Source: SKLM01 sp041687115
Lineage (GTDB): Bacteria; Chloroflexota; Anaerolineae; B4-G1
Length of the DNA stretch: 43,375 bases
Direction of reading: 5' to 3'
Assembly (NCBI GenBank): GCA_041687115.1
Contig: JAWLCP010000014.1
Coordinates: 1 to 43,375 of the forward strand
Part shown: piece by piece, positions 23,705-30,721 of the stretch
Layout: each line of letters opens with the position of its first letter
Position numbering within the stretch: position 1 is the first letter of the stretch
Program-made: the position numbers and the translations under genes
The notes under the pieces: generated by a model
The model's database searches: none
Seen by the model: only the letters and a program-made list of their open reading frames with translations
Told to the model about the DNA's origin: nothing

Positions 23705-25021
23705 TCAGCCGAAGTGGCCGGCGAGAATGGCTTCGAGGGTGGGCTCGCCGATGACCTGGAGCTCGTAGCGGACGCGATCCACGGGATGACGGACGTCGAT
23801 GAGGCGCCGTAGGTCGATAGGCGTGGCAGTGAGGACGAGGTCGCACTCCACGGCGTTGATGGTATCCTCCAGCTCGGCGATCTGCTCGTCGCCATAGCCC
23901 ATAGCGGGCAGGAGATTGCCGATGTGGGGATACGCCTCAAAGGTCCTGGAGATGGAGCCGACGGCGTAGGGACGGGGATCGACCAACTCAGCGGCCCCGA
24001 GACGCCGAGCGGCGACGACGCCAGCACCGTAGGGCATGCCGCCGTGGGTGAGAGTCGGGCCGTCCTCGATGACGAGGACCCGTTTGCCGCGCACGGCATC
24101 CCGGTTCTCCACGAAAATGGGGGACGCGGCCTCCAGAACGAGCGCCTCAGGGTTCACCGCATAGACGTCCTCGCGCACGCGAGAGACCCCCTCGGGGTCG
24201 GCAGTATCGACCTTGTTGATCAGCACCACGTCGGCCAGGCGGAGATTGGCCTCGCCGGGATGGTAGCGGCGGCCGTGGTCGGCCCGGAGGGGATCGGCCA
24301 CGACGATGTGGAGATCGGGCCGGTAGAAGGGAAGGTCGTTGTTCCCCCCGTCCCAAACGATGATGTCAGCCTCCTGCTCGGCCTGGCGAACGATGGGCTC
24401 ATAGTCGACTCCGGCGTAGACGACGAGGCCGCGGTCGATATGGGGCTCGTATTCCTCGCGCTCCTCGATGGTGCAGTCGTGGCGATCGAGGTCCTCGTAG
24501 CTGGCGAAGCGCTGGACCGCCTGGGCGGCAAGGTCGCCGTAGGGCATGGGGTGGCGGATGACGACGACCTGCTTCCCCATCTCCTGGAGGACGTCGCAGA
24601 CGTGGCGGGTGGTCTGGCTCTTCCCGCTGCCGGTGCGCACAGCGCAGATGCTGACCACGGGCTTGTCGCTCCCCAGCATGGTGGTCCCGGCGCCCATCAG
24701 ACGGAAATCGGCCCCGGCAGCGAGCACCTCGGATCCTTTGTGCATCACATACTCGTGCGAGACGTCGGAGTAGGCAAAGACGACCTGGTCGATATGCCGC
24801 TCACGAATGAGATCGGCCAGATCGGCCTCGGGGTAGACGGGGACACCGTCGGGATAGAGATCCCCGGCCAGCTCTGGTGGGTAGCGCCGATCCTCGATGT
24901 TGGGAATCTGGGTGGCGGTGAAGGCAACGACCCGGTAGTCTGAATTGTCGCGGAAGTAGGCATTGAAATTGTGGAAGTCACGTCCAGCGGCGCCCATGAT
25001 GATGACGCGTTGTCGGCTCAT
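23705..25021 (-). CDS. Cyclic 2,3-diphosphoglycerate synthetase-like P-loop protein
   Basis: A 438-residue soluble protein beginning 'MSRQRVIIMGAAGRDFHNFN', a Rossmann-like opening, followed by a P-loop 'VRTGSGKSQTTR' near residue 150 and 'NKVDTADP' near 270, as in GTP-binding proteins. This layout matches proteins annotated as cyclic 2,3-diphosphoglycerate synthetase. That enzyme closes 2,3-diphosphoglycerate into a cyclic form in methanogens; its role in bacteria is not settled, so the name is by family only. It is the last gene of the minus-strand housekeeping block, 32 bases after the small membrane protein gene. AGGAGAG lies rather far (13 bases) from the ATG. Confidence 0.75.
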   Translation of the reverse strand: MSRQRVIIMGAAGRDFHNFNAYFRDNSDYRVVAFTATQIPNIEDRRYPPELAGDLYPDGVPVYPEADLADLIRERHIDQVVFAYSDVSHEYVMHKGSEVLAAGADFRLMGAGTTMLGSDKPVVSICAVRTGSGKSQTTRHVCDVLQEMGKQVVVIRHPMPYGDLAAQAVQRFASYEDLDRHDCTIEEREEYEPHIDRGLVVYAGVDYEPIVRQAEQEADIIVWDGGNNDLPFYRPDLHIVVADPLRADHGRRYHPGEANLRLADVVLINKVDTADPEGVSRVREDVYAVNPEALVLEAASPIFVENRDAVRGKRVLVIEDGPTLTHGGMPYGAGVVAARRLGAAELVDPRPYAVGSISRTFEAYPHIGNLLPAMGYGDEQIAELEDTINAVECDLVLTATPIDLRRLIDVRHPVDRVRYELQVIGEPTLEAILAGHFG

Positions 25022-25053
25022 AGAGATGTGTTCTCTCCTGTGTGTAGAAAGGG

Positions 25054-25290
25054 TTACGTTTCGATCCTATCGGCTCTCGCGCCCCGCTGCGGGAGAAGCC
25101 AGAGAAGCGGCGGACCGATCCAGACGACGATCCCAAGTCCGATCATAAGGAAACCGGCGGCGGGGTGGAGATCCAGCGTGATCCCCTGATCGGAAATGGC
25201 GTAGATGCCAGCAGCACTGCATACGGTAGAGACAATAAGGGTGAGCAAAGACACGACGATGGTGACGGTCACCCGAGGACGCTGATTCAT
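25054..25290 (-). CDS. Small two-helix membrane protein
   Basis: 78 residues with two hydrophobic helices ('VTIVVSLLTLIVSTVCSAAG', 'FLMIGLGIVVWIGPPLLWLL') and a basic C-terminus. AGGAGGT precedes the ATG by four bases, so translation is likely. It lies 33 bases after tatC and before the P-loop gene. I do not recognise the family. Confidence 0.65.
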   Translation of the reverse strand: MNQRPRVTVTIVVSLLTLIVSTVCSAAGIYAISDQGITLDLHPAAGFLMIGLGIVVWIGPPLLWLLPQRGARADRIET

Positions 25291-25323
25291 TGACCACCTC
25301 CTGGAGAGGACGGACCCAGACGA

Positions 25324-26022
25324 TCACGCAAAGCGGGCGAGCAGAATCCCAATTTCATAAAGCACCAAGAAAGGCACCATGATGAGGAGCATATTGATCG
25401 GATCGTGGGTAGGGGTGATGACAGCAGCGACGACGGCGGCACCGATAATGACCCCACGCCGCGCGGTGGCGAACCCGGAGGAGGTGATCACACCGAGCTT
25501 GGCGAGGAAGAACATCACGAGCGGGGTCTCAAACACAAGGCCGGCCCAAAGGAGGATAGTGCTGACGAAGGAGATGTAGCGGTCGATGGAGTAGCGCTGT
25601 TCGACGATGTCAGGGAGAAAGCCTCGTAGGAAGGGCACTGCCGCGGGGAGAAGGACGAGGGCGGCGAAGACGACGCCAGCTGCGAAACTGAGGGCGGCGA
25701 TGGGGGTGCCGATGATGACGTAGCGCCTTTCCTGGGGCTTAAGGCCGGGAGCGACAAAGCGGAAAAGCTGAAAGACGATGACGGGCATGGCCACGACGAC
25801 ACCGATGATGAGGGAGACCTTGAAGAAGACGGCGGGCGCCTCGATGGGACCAAGGGCGAGAGGAACCTGTTCGCCAAGAGGAGCGACCAGAAACTTCAAG
25901 AGACGCGGGGCAAGGAAGGTCCCTGCAAGAACACCGACGGCGAGGGCAGCGACCGCCTTCAGCAGCCGATTCCTGAGCTCGGCCAGGTGCTCAAGGATGG
26001 ACATGCGCAGCTCGCGGCTCAT
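25324..26022 (-). CDS. tatC: Twin-arginine translocase subunit TatC
   Basis: A 232-residue inner-membrane protein, receptor for twin-arginine signal peptides. 'MSILEHLAELRNRLLKA' is the typical N-terminus with the conserved Glu. About six membrane segments follow, with 'VVAMPVIVFQLFRFVAPGLK' then 'PQERR' as the signature loop. Its ATG overlaps the TGA of tatA by four bases (ATGA), showing translational coupling. Length is normal for the family. Confidence 0.95.
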   Translation of the reverse strand: MSRELRMSILEHLAELRNRLLKAVAALAVGVLAGTFLAPRLLKFLVAPLGEQVPLALGPIEAPAVFFKVSLIIGVVVAMPVIVFQLFRFVAPGLKPQERRYVIIGTPIAALSFAAGVVFAALVLLPAAVPFLRGFLPDIVEQRYSIDRYISFVSTILLWAGLVFETPLVMFFLAKLGVITSSGFATARRGVIIGAAVVAAVITPTHDPINMLLIMVPFLVLYEIGILLARFA

Positions 26023-26474
26023 TCTTCGTCCACCTGGGTCTCGGTAGGAGACGGCTGCGCCGATGCGCTGTCCCCACGGGGTTCGGTCTGAGTCGCCGGC
26101 GCGGCCGGCTTCCCTTCCTTGTCTGCGGTCTGAGTCGCCGGCGCGGCCGGCTTCCCTTCCTTGTCTTCAGTCTGAGTCGCCGGTGAATCCGGCTCATCCC
26201 GCTCTACCGCCGCCGGGGAGAGCGCTCCCGAGAGCGCGTTATCAAGGTCCCGACCCGCCCGACGCAGGTCGGCGACGGCGCTACCCGCTTCCGACTCGCT
26301 GGCCTCGATCTCGGCCTGGAGGGCGCTGGTGAACTCGCGCGACATGTCCCGGAGCTGCCGGGAGAGGCGCCCCAGGGAGCTGGCGATCTCGACCATGCGC
26401 TTGGGGCCGGCTACCAGGATGGTGATGATCAGGACGAGAACGAGCTCCCACGGGCCGACATTCAGAAAATCCAC
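26019..26474 (-). CDS. tatA: Twin-arginine translocase subunit TatA/TatB
   Basis: 151 residues: one N-terminal membrane helix ('VGPWELVLVLIITILVAGPK'), a 'GPKRM' hinge, an amphipathic helix ('IASSLGRLSRQLRDMSREF') and a long acidic tail. It pairs with TatC next door. The start is GTG, overlapping the nusB stop by one base (TAGTG). Whether it works as TatA or TatB cannot be told; only one such gene is in the window. The tail carries near-perfect 14-residue repeats (see 26086-26184). Confidence 0.88.
   Translation of the reverse strand: MDFLNVGPWELVLVLIITILVAGPKRMVEIASSLGRLSRQLRDMSREFTSALQAEIEASESEAGSAVADLRRAGRDLDNALSGALSPAAVERDEPDSPATQTEDKEGKPAAPATQTADKEGKPAAPATQTEPRGDSASAQPSPTETQVDEE
26086..26184. 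repeat. 42-bp tandem repeat in the tatA tail
   Basis: Two complete units (26086-26127, 26128-26169) differing only in the last three bases, and a partial third. They encode 'ATQT-x-DKEGKPAAP'. The near identity points to recent slippage or selection for a flexible linker. The copy number may vary between strains. Confidence 0.85.
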
Positions 26475-26944
26475 TAGGACTTCCCCTCAAGACTCTGGGC
26501 TGCCTCTGCGATGGCCTCCTTCTGCTTGACCAGGCTCCCAAGCACTCCGTTCACGAAGCGAGGTGCGCTGTCGGAGCCAAAGCGCTTGGCAAGCTCGACA
26601 GCCTCGTTGATCGCAACTTTGACGGGGGTGCTGCCATCGACAGCGAACTCGAAGATGGCCATGCGCAGGATGTTGCGATCGATATAGGCCATCTGCTCCA
26701 GGGGCCATTCGGGCGCGTGGCGGTGGATAAACTGATCGAGGACCTCCCGATGTTCCAGGACACCTTCCACCAACTGGCGAGCAAACGCTGCGTGCAGATC
26801 GGGTAGCTCGTTCTCGGAGAGGCGCTGATGGAGCACGAGGGCTGGCGGGTGAGACACGCAGTCAATCTCGTACAATGTCTGCAGCGCGACGATCCGCGCC
26901 TGGTGCCGGCCCTTCAAGAGTAAGGAGCTCCCGTCCTGGTTCAC
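26474..26944 (-). CDS. nusB: Transcription antitermination factor NusB
   Basis: 156 residues, all-helical RNA-binding factor for rRNA antitermination. Seen: 'RHQARIVALQTLYEID' at the start, 'LEQMAYIDRNILRMAIFEF', 'TPVKVAINEAVELAKRFGSD' and 'RFVNGVLGSLVK'. GTG at 26944 lies six bases after the Asp23 stop; a TTG nine codons in is an alternative start. The Asp23-nusB pair mirrors yqhY-nusB of Bacillus. Confidence 0.93.
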   Translation of the reverse strand: MNQDGSSLLLKGRHQARIVALQTLYEIDCVSHPPALVLHQRLSENELPDLHAAFARQLVEGVLEHREVLDQFIHRHAPEWPLEQMAYIDRNILRMAIFEFAVDGSTPVKVAINEAVELAKRFGSDSAPRFVNGVLGSLVKQKEAIAEAAQSLEGKS

Positions 26945-26950
26945 GGCCCG

Positions 26951-27292
26951 TCAGGCAAAGGCCACGTCCTCAATGTGTACGTCAACGGCCTCGACCTCGA
27001 CGCCTACCATATCCTCAAGGGCTCGGGTGACCTCCGTTCGAACCTTGCGTCCGACGCTGAGCATATTGACGCCGGGATCGGTCACCAGATAGACCTTGAC
27101 GTATACCTTATCGTCGACCACCTCGACCCTCACGCCGTCGCTCTGAAGAAGACGTCCCACTCCCGGCGGGGCGATCAACCGGGCCACGCCCGGGACGGCC
27201 AAGGCGGTGAGGCGAACCGTGGTGGTGAGCACCTGGGGTGCGATGGTGATCTTACCAATATCGCCCTGTGTTTCCATCGCCTCTGTCTCCAT
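26951..27292 (-). CDS. Asp23/Gls24 family protein, YqhY-like
   Basis: 113 residues: 'ITIAPQVLTTTVRLTALAVP', 'GVRVEVVDDKVYVKVYLVTD' and 'VEVEAVDVHIEDVAFA' match the Asp23/Gls24 fold. GGAGGG precedes the ATG. In Firmicutes YqhY sits beside nusB and acetyl-CoA carboxylase genes and is linked to control of fatty acid synthesis. Here it lies between nusB and fabG, a consistent context. A second Asp23 gene is at 35889-36242. Confidence 0.85.
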   Translation of the reverse strand: METEAMETQGDIGKITIAPQVLTTTVRLTALAVPGVARLIAPPGVGRLLQSDGVRVEVVDDKVYVKVYLVTDPGVNMLSVGRKVRTEVTRALEDMVGVEVEAVDVHIEDVAFA

Positions 27293-27322
27293 CAGTGGTC
27301 CCTCCTACATCCTGGGGGGCAG

Positions 27323-28072
27323 CTAGCCCTGCATGACCAGGCCGCCGTCGACGGTGAGCACCTCGCCGGTGATGAAAGACGCCAGATCAGAGGCGAGGAA
27401 CGCAACAGCATAGGCTATCTCCTCAGGCCGGCCCATACGCCCCAGGGGTGTGGCCTCGATCCCCCGCTGCTTGAGATCCTCGGACAGATCGGCGGTCAGA
27501 TCGGTCAGAACGAAGCCGGGGGCGACGGCATTGACGGTGACATTGCGGGGGCCCAGCTCCTTGGCCAGACTCTTAGTGAAGCCAATGACACCAGCTTTGG
27601 AGGCAGCGTAGTTGGTCTGGCCTCCCTGGCCGGCGATGCCGGAGACAGAGCTGATGTTGACGATACGCCCGGAACGCTGTCGCATCATCCTCCGGGCAGC
27701 CGCCTTGCAGCAGTTGAAGACGCCCTTCAGATTGGTGCGCAAGACAACGTCCCAGTCCTCTTCCTTCATCAACATGAGCAGTTGATCCCTTGTCGTGCCG
27801 GCATTGTTGACGAGTATATCGATCCCACCGAAAGTGTCAACCGCGGTGTTGATCAGCCCGGCAGCCTGATGGAAGTCACCGACGTCGGCCTGAACAGAAA
27901 GGGCCTGACCGCCCTCGCTCTCGATAGCTTCAACGACCTCAGCGGCGCTCCCCGCGCTGGTGCGGTAGTTCACGACGACGGTGGCGCCGCGGCGGGCGAG
28001 CTCCAGGGCGATGGCCCGGCCTATTCCGCGCGAGGCGCCGGTGACGACAGCGATCTTGTCCCGTAAGTCCAT
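27323..28072 (-). CDS. fabG: 3-oxoacyl-ACP reductase FabG
   Basis: 249-residue NADPH-dependent short-chain dehydrogenase of fatty acid elongation. Seen: nucleotide loop TGASRGIG (11-18), NNAG (89-92), and the catalytic Ser142, Tyr155 and Lys159 in 'NYAASKAG'. I chose the ATG at 28072 because GGAGG lies five bases upstream; the open frame running further back crosses hairpins and the fabD end and is not coding. It ends 30 bases before the Asp23 gene. Confidence 0.95.
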   Translation of the reverse strand: MDLRDKIAVVTGASRGIGRAIALELARRGATVVVNYRTSAGSAAEVVEAIESEGGQALSVQADVGDFHQAAGLINTAVDTFGGIDILVNNAGTTRDQLLMLMKEEDWDVVLRTNLKGVFNCCKAAARRMMRQRSGRIVNISSVSGIAGQGGQTNYAASKAGVIGFTKSLAKELGPRNVTVNAVAPGFVLTDLTADLSEDLKQRGIEATPLGRMGRPEEIAYAVAFLASDLASFITGEVLTVDGGLVMQG

Positions 28073-28100
28073 TGGAGCCTCCATTCTGTGGCAAGAATTC

Positions 28101-28187
28101 GACAGGCACGGACGCCTGCCGGACGAAACCCGGCAGGTATGGAAACCTGCCCTACAGCCCAGACGCTGGGCGGCCCACCTAGTGGGC
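28101..28187. repeat. Three GC-rich hairpins between fabD and fabG
   Basis: In a row: GACAGGCAC/GCCTGCC (28101-28120), GGCAGGT-x6-ACCTGCC (28132-28151) and GCCCAC-CTA-GTGGGC (28173-28187). The first two share the GGCAGG stem theme, like a REP-type interspersed repeat. No T-run follows, so full termination is unlikely; it may tune fabD against fabG. Confidence 0.6.
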
Positions 28188-28203
28188 TGGTCATGTGGAT
28201 CCC

Positions 28204-29139
28204 TCAGGCAAGCAGATCGGCAGTGGAAACTCCCTCCACGGAGCGGTCGATGCGGCGGAGAAGGCCGGTGAGCACGCTCTTTGGACCGACCTCGAGAAAG
28301 CGGTCGACGCCGTGGGCGATCATCCACCTGACGGACTCGGTCCACCGGACCGGCGACGTGAGCTGACGGCTCAGGGCATCGCGGATGGAAGCCGGCTCGG
28401 TCAGGGGACGAGCGGTGGCGTTCACCACGATGGGAGGATGGGGCTCTCGGAGGGCAGCGGCATCCAGGTGGCGGCTGAACGATGCAGCGGCCTCGGCCAT
28501 GAGGGGGGAGTGGGCCGCAATGCTGACGGGCAGGCGAATGACGCGCTTGGCCCCGCACGAATCCGCGAGCTCAATGGCCCGCCGCAACGCCTCCGTTGCG
28601 CCCGAAATGACGATCTGGCCCGGGCAGTTGTCGTTGGCAAGGCCGACGTAGGCGCCAGTCTCCTCCCGAGCGACGGCGCAAGCCTCCTCAACCGGAGGGC
28701 GATCCAGGCCGATAACAGCGGCCATACCCCCTTGATTGCGCCGGCCCGACCGTTTCATCAGGCGGCCACGCTGGCGCACCAGCCTGAGGGCCTCGTCGAA
28801 GGCAACGGCCCCACAAGCGACCAGGGCGCTGAACTCCCCCATGCTATGGCCGGCGACGTAGGCCGGGAGCATGGAGTCGCGGTCCTCCAACACGCGCAGC
28901 GCCGCCACGCTGGTGGTCAGGATGGCGGGCTGTGTGTTCAGCGTATCGTTCAGGACGTCAGCGGGCCCTTCAAAGCAAAGCCTCGACAAAGGAATGCCCA
29001 GGACATCGTCAGCCTGGGCAAAGACGTCGCGGGCGACAGGGAACTCCTCAGACAGATGACGTCCCATGCCCACGTATTGAGAGCCTTGTCCGGGAAAAAG
29101 GTAGGCACACGCCGGTGCGAATGCGCGCTCAGGTGCCAA
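28204..29139 (-). CDS. fabD: Malonyl-CoA:ACP transacylase FabD
   Basis: 311 residues; loads malonyl units on acyl carrier protein. Seen: 'YLFPGQGSQYVGMG' at the start, nucleophile Ser99 in GHSMGE, an Arg in 'LRLVRQRGRLM', and His210 in 'SIAAHSPLM'. The start appears to be TTG at 29139 with AGGGGG five bases upstream; there is no ATG nearby. rpmF lies 145 bases upstream. plsX, fabH and acpP, often in this cluster, are absent here. Confidence 0.95.
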   Translation of the reverse strand: MAPERAFAPACAYLFPGQGSQYVGMGRHLSEEFPVARDVFAQADDVLGIPLSRLCFEGPADVLNDTLNTQPAILTTSVAALRVLEDRDSMLPAYVAGHSMGEFSALVACGAVAFDEALRLVRQRGRLMKRSGRRNQGGMAAVIGLDRPPVEEACAVAREETGAYVGLANDNCPGQIVISGATEALRRAIELADSCGAKRVIRLPVSIAAHSPLMAEAAASFSRHLDAAALREPHPPIVVNATARPLTEPASIRDALSRQLTSPVRWTESVRWMIAHGVDRFLEVGPKSVLTGLLRRIDRSVEGVSTADLLA

Positions 29140-29283
29140 TGGCTCCCCCTCTAGACTGTTAAGGCCGCGTATGAGATCTCGGAACAGCTACGGTACCGCG
29201 CCTGTGAGATCAGACCAAACGTCTCCAAGCATCATGCGCGATCCGCTCAGGGCCCACGTGCAACCGGCGGGCGCGCCGATGAC

Positions 29284-29469
29284 CTACTCCTCCTCGATCT
29301 CAATGACCTGCTCGCCGCGATACGTGCCGCAGTTCATGCAGACGTGATGAGGCCGCTTGGGCGCTCCGCACCACTCGCAGGTGATGAGATTCATGGACTT
29401 GATCTTCCACTGACTGCTCCGCTTGCGGCCTCTGGATTTTGAGATTCTAACCTTTGGGACAGCACCCAT
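29284..29469 (-). CDS. rpmF: 50S ribosomal protein L32
   Basis: 61 residues, zinc-binding type with Cys31, Cys34, Cys44 and Cys47 ('CEWCGAPKRPHHVCMNCGTY'), basic N-terminus 'VPKVRISKSRGRKRSSQWK' and an acidic end. AAGGAGG precedes the ATG. It has its own strong promoter at 29596-29624. In many bacteria rpmF precedes fatty acid genes, as here. Confidence 0.95.
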   Translation of the reverse strand: MGAVPKVRISKSRGRKRSSQWKIKSMNLITCEWCGAPKRPHHVCMNCGTYRGEQVIEIEEE

Positions 29470-29595
29470 GGCCTATCCACCCTCCTTTACAACTCCCGGC
29501 GACCCCACCACCTCCCCAAACGGCCCCCGCTCCGGATCCAGAATGAGCGGGACGGTCGAGTGCCGCGTTCTCGAGATTAGGTTTCTGCGCGCCGT

Positions 29596-29624
29596 ATTAT
29601 AGAGGGGAGGAGCGAAGGTGTCAA
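29596..29624 (-). promoter_or_regulatory. Consensus sigma70-type promoter of rpmF
   Basis: Minus strand TTGACA (29624-29619), 17-base spacer, TATAAT (29601-29596): both boxes are perfect consensus. The -35 overlaps the last codons and stop of the coiled-coil gene. Transcription would start near 29589, about 120 bases before rpmF. Confidence 0.85.
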
Positions 29625-30178
29625 GGTTGCTCCACCTCGTCGCTCTCCGTTGACTCCGGCTCCTCGTCTCCCCCAGATGGGGAGCCGGTGTGGGAGGCAA
29701 TGGACTCGGGGATGGGCATGCCCTCCTGGCCCGCCCGCCGCGCCTCGACGGCGCGAATTCCGTTCTCGATCACGGTAAGGGCTCGCTTCAACTCCTGCTC
29801 CAAGTCGCAGAGGACGTCGAAGGCGTATTCGTCGGCTCCGGCGACGATCTGCTTTGCCTCCTCTCTGGCCCGCTGGCGGATGGAGGCCGCATCTCTCTCG
29901 GCGGCCTGGGCAATATGGTGATCGGCCGCGAGCTGGGCGGCCTCTTGACGCGCGAGCTCGACGATGCGCTCAGCCTCCTCGGTGGCCTGCGCCTTCTGGC
30001 GCTCTTTCTCACGGATGATTCGCTCCGCGCGCCGCATCTCATCGGGAATGGAGATGCGCATCTGATCCAGCAGAGGCCAGACGCGCCGCTCGTCCACGAG
30101 CCGCAGGTCGCTGAGAGGGACGCGCCTGCTCTCCCGGATCATCTCCTCCAGGCGGTCTATGAGGTGCAGGATGTCCAT
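29621..30178 (-). CDS. Coiled-coil protein, SepIVA/DivIVA-like by position
   Basis: 185 residues: 'MDILHLIDRLEEMIRESRRV', then a long helix rich in Ala, Glu, Arg and Lys ('AERIIREKERQKAQATEEAE') over about residues 45-130, and an acidic tail. In Actinobacteria the same slot (coaD - x - rpmF) holds SepIVA, a DivIVA-like cell-envelope protein. Here the DUF177 gene usually placed before rpmF is missing. GGAGG precedes the ATG, 15 bases after the coaD stop. The name is by layout and position, not by a domain match. Confidence 0.65.
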   Translation of the reverse strand: MDILHLIDRLEEMIRESRRVPLSDLRLVDERRVWPLLDQMRISIPDEMRRAERIIREKERQKAQATEEAERIVELARQEAAQLAADHHIAQAAERDAASIRQRAREEAKQIVAGADEYAFDVLCDLEQELKRALTVIENGIRAVEARRAGQEGMPIPESIASHTGSPSGGDEEPESTESDEVEQP

Positions 30179-30193
30179 GGTTGCCTCCGTTGT

Positions 30194-30721
30194 CTAATCG
30201 CGCAGCGAAACGACCGGTACCGGTTCGTGGTTTTGCTCTCGCTCGCGCCGCCTCGCGTCCAAGGCTCGAGCAACGTGGGGTGGCACCATACCCTCGACGT
30301 CGCCCGAGAGGAGAGCGACCTCCTTCACAATGCTGGAGCTGATGAAGGCATGGGCCTGGCGTGTCATGAGGCAGACAAACTCGATCTCGGGGGCGAGCTG
30401 ACGATTGGTCAGCGCCATCTGATACTCCAGCTCGAAGTCGGAGATGGCCCTCAGGCCCCGGACGACGGCGTGGGCACCGACCTGACGAGCGAACTCGACG
30501 GTGAGCCCACCGTAGGGGACGACGCGCACGTTGGGCAGGTCCTCCAATGCCTTCTGTGCCAGCGCAACTCGCTCCTCGACGGTGAACATCAGATCCTTGG
30601 CCGGACGGTCATAGACGGCGACGACAACGTTCTCGAAGATGTTAGAAGCGCGTGTGGCAATGTCGATGTGGCCGAAATGAATCGGATCGAAAGTCCCCGG
30701 ATAAAGCGCAGTGCGGATCAA
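30194..30721 (-). CDS. coaD: Phosphopantetheine adenylyltransferase CoaD
   Basis: 175 residues; makes dephospho-CoA from phosphopantetheine and ATP. Seen: 'ALYPGTFDPIHFGHIDI' with the nucleotide-binding H-x-G-H, 'VVRGLRAISDFELEYQMA' and 'ISSSIVKEVA'. The start is TTG, overlapping the recG stop by four bases (TTGA), which means coupling. Its CoA product feeds ACP and the FabD reaction encoded nearby. Confidence 0.95.
   Translation of the reverse strand: MIRTALYPGTFDPIHFGHIDIATRASNIFENVVVAVYDRPAKDLMFTVEERVALAQKALEDLPNVRVVPYGGLTVEFARQVGAHAVVRGLRAISDFELEYQMALTNRQLAPEIEFVCLMTRQAHAFISSSIVKEVALLSGDVEGMVPPHVARALDARRREREQNHEPVPVVSLRD

Noticed and set aside
29473..29700. 75-residue frame upstream of rpmF as the missing DUF177 gene
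   Set aside because: It overlaps the consensus rpmF promoter, shows no DUF177 motif and lacks a ribosome binding site.
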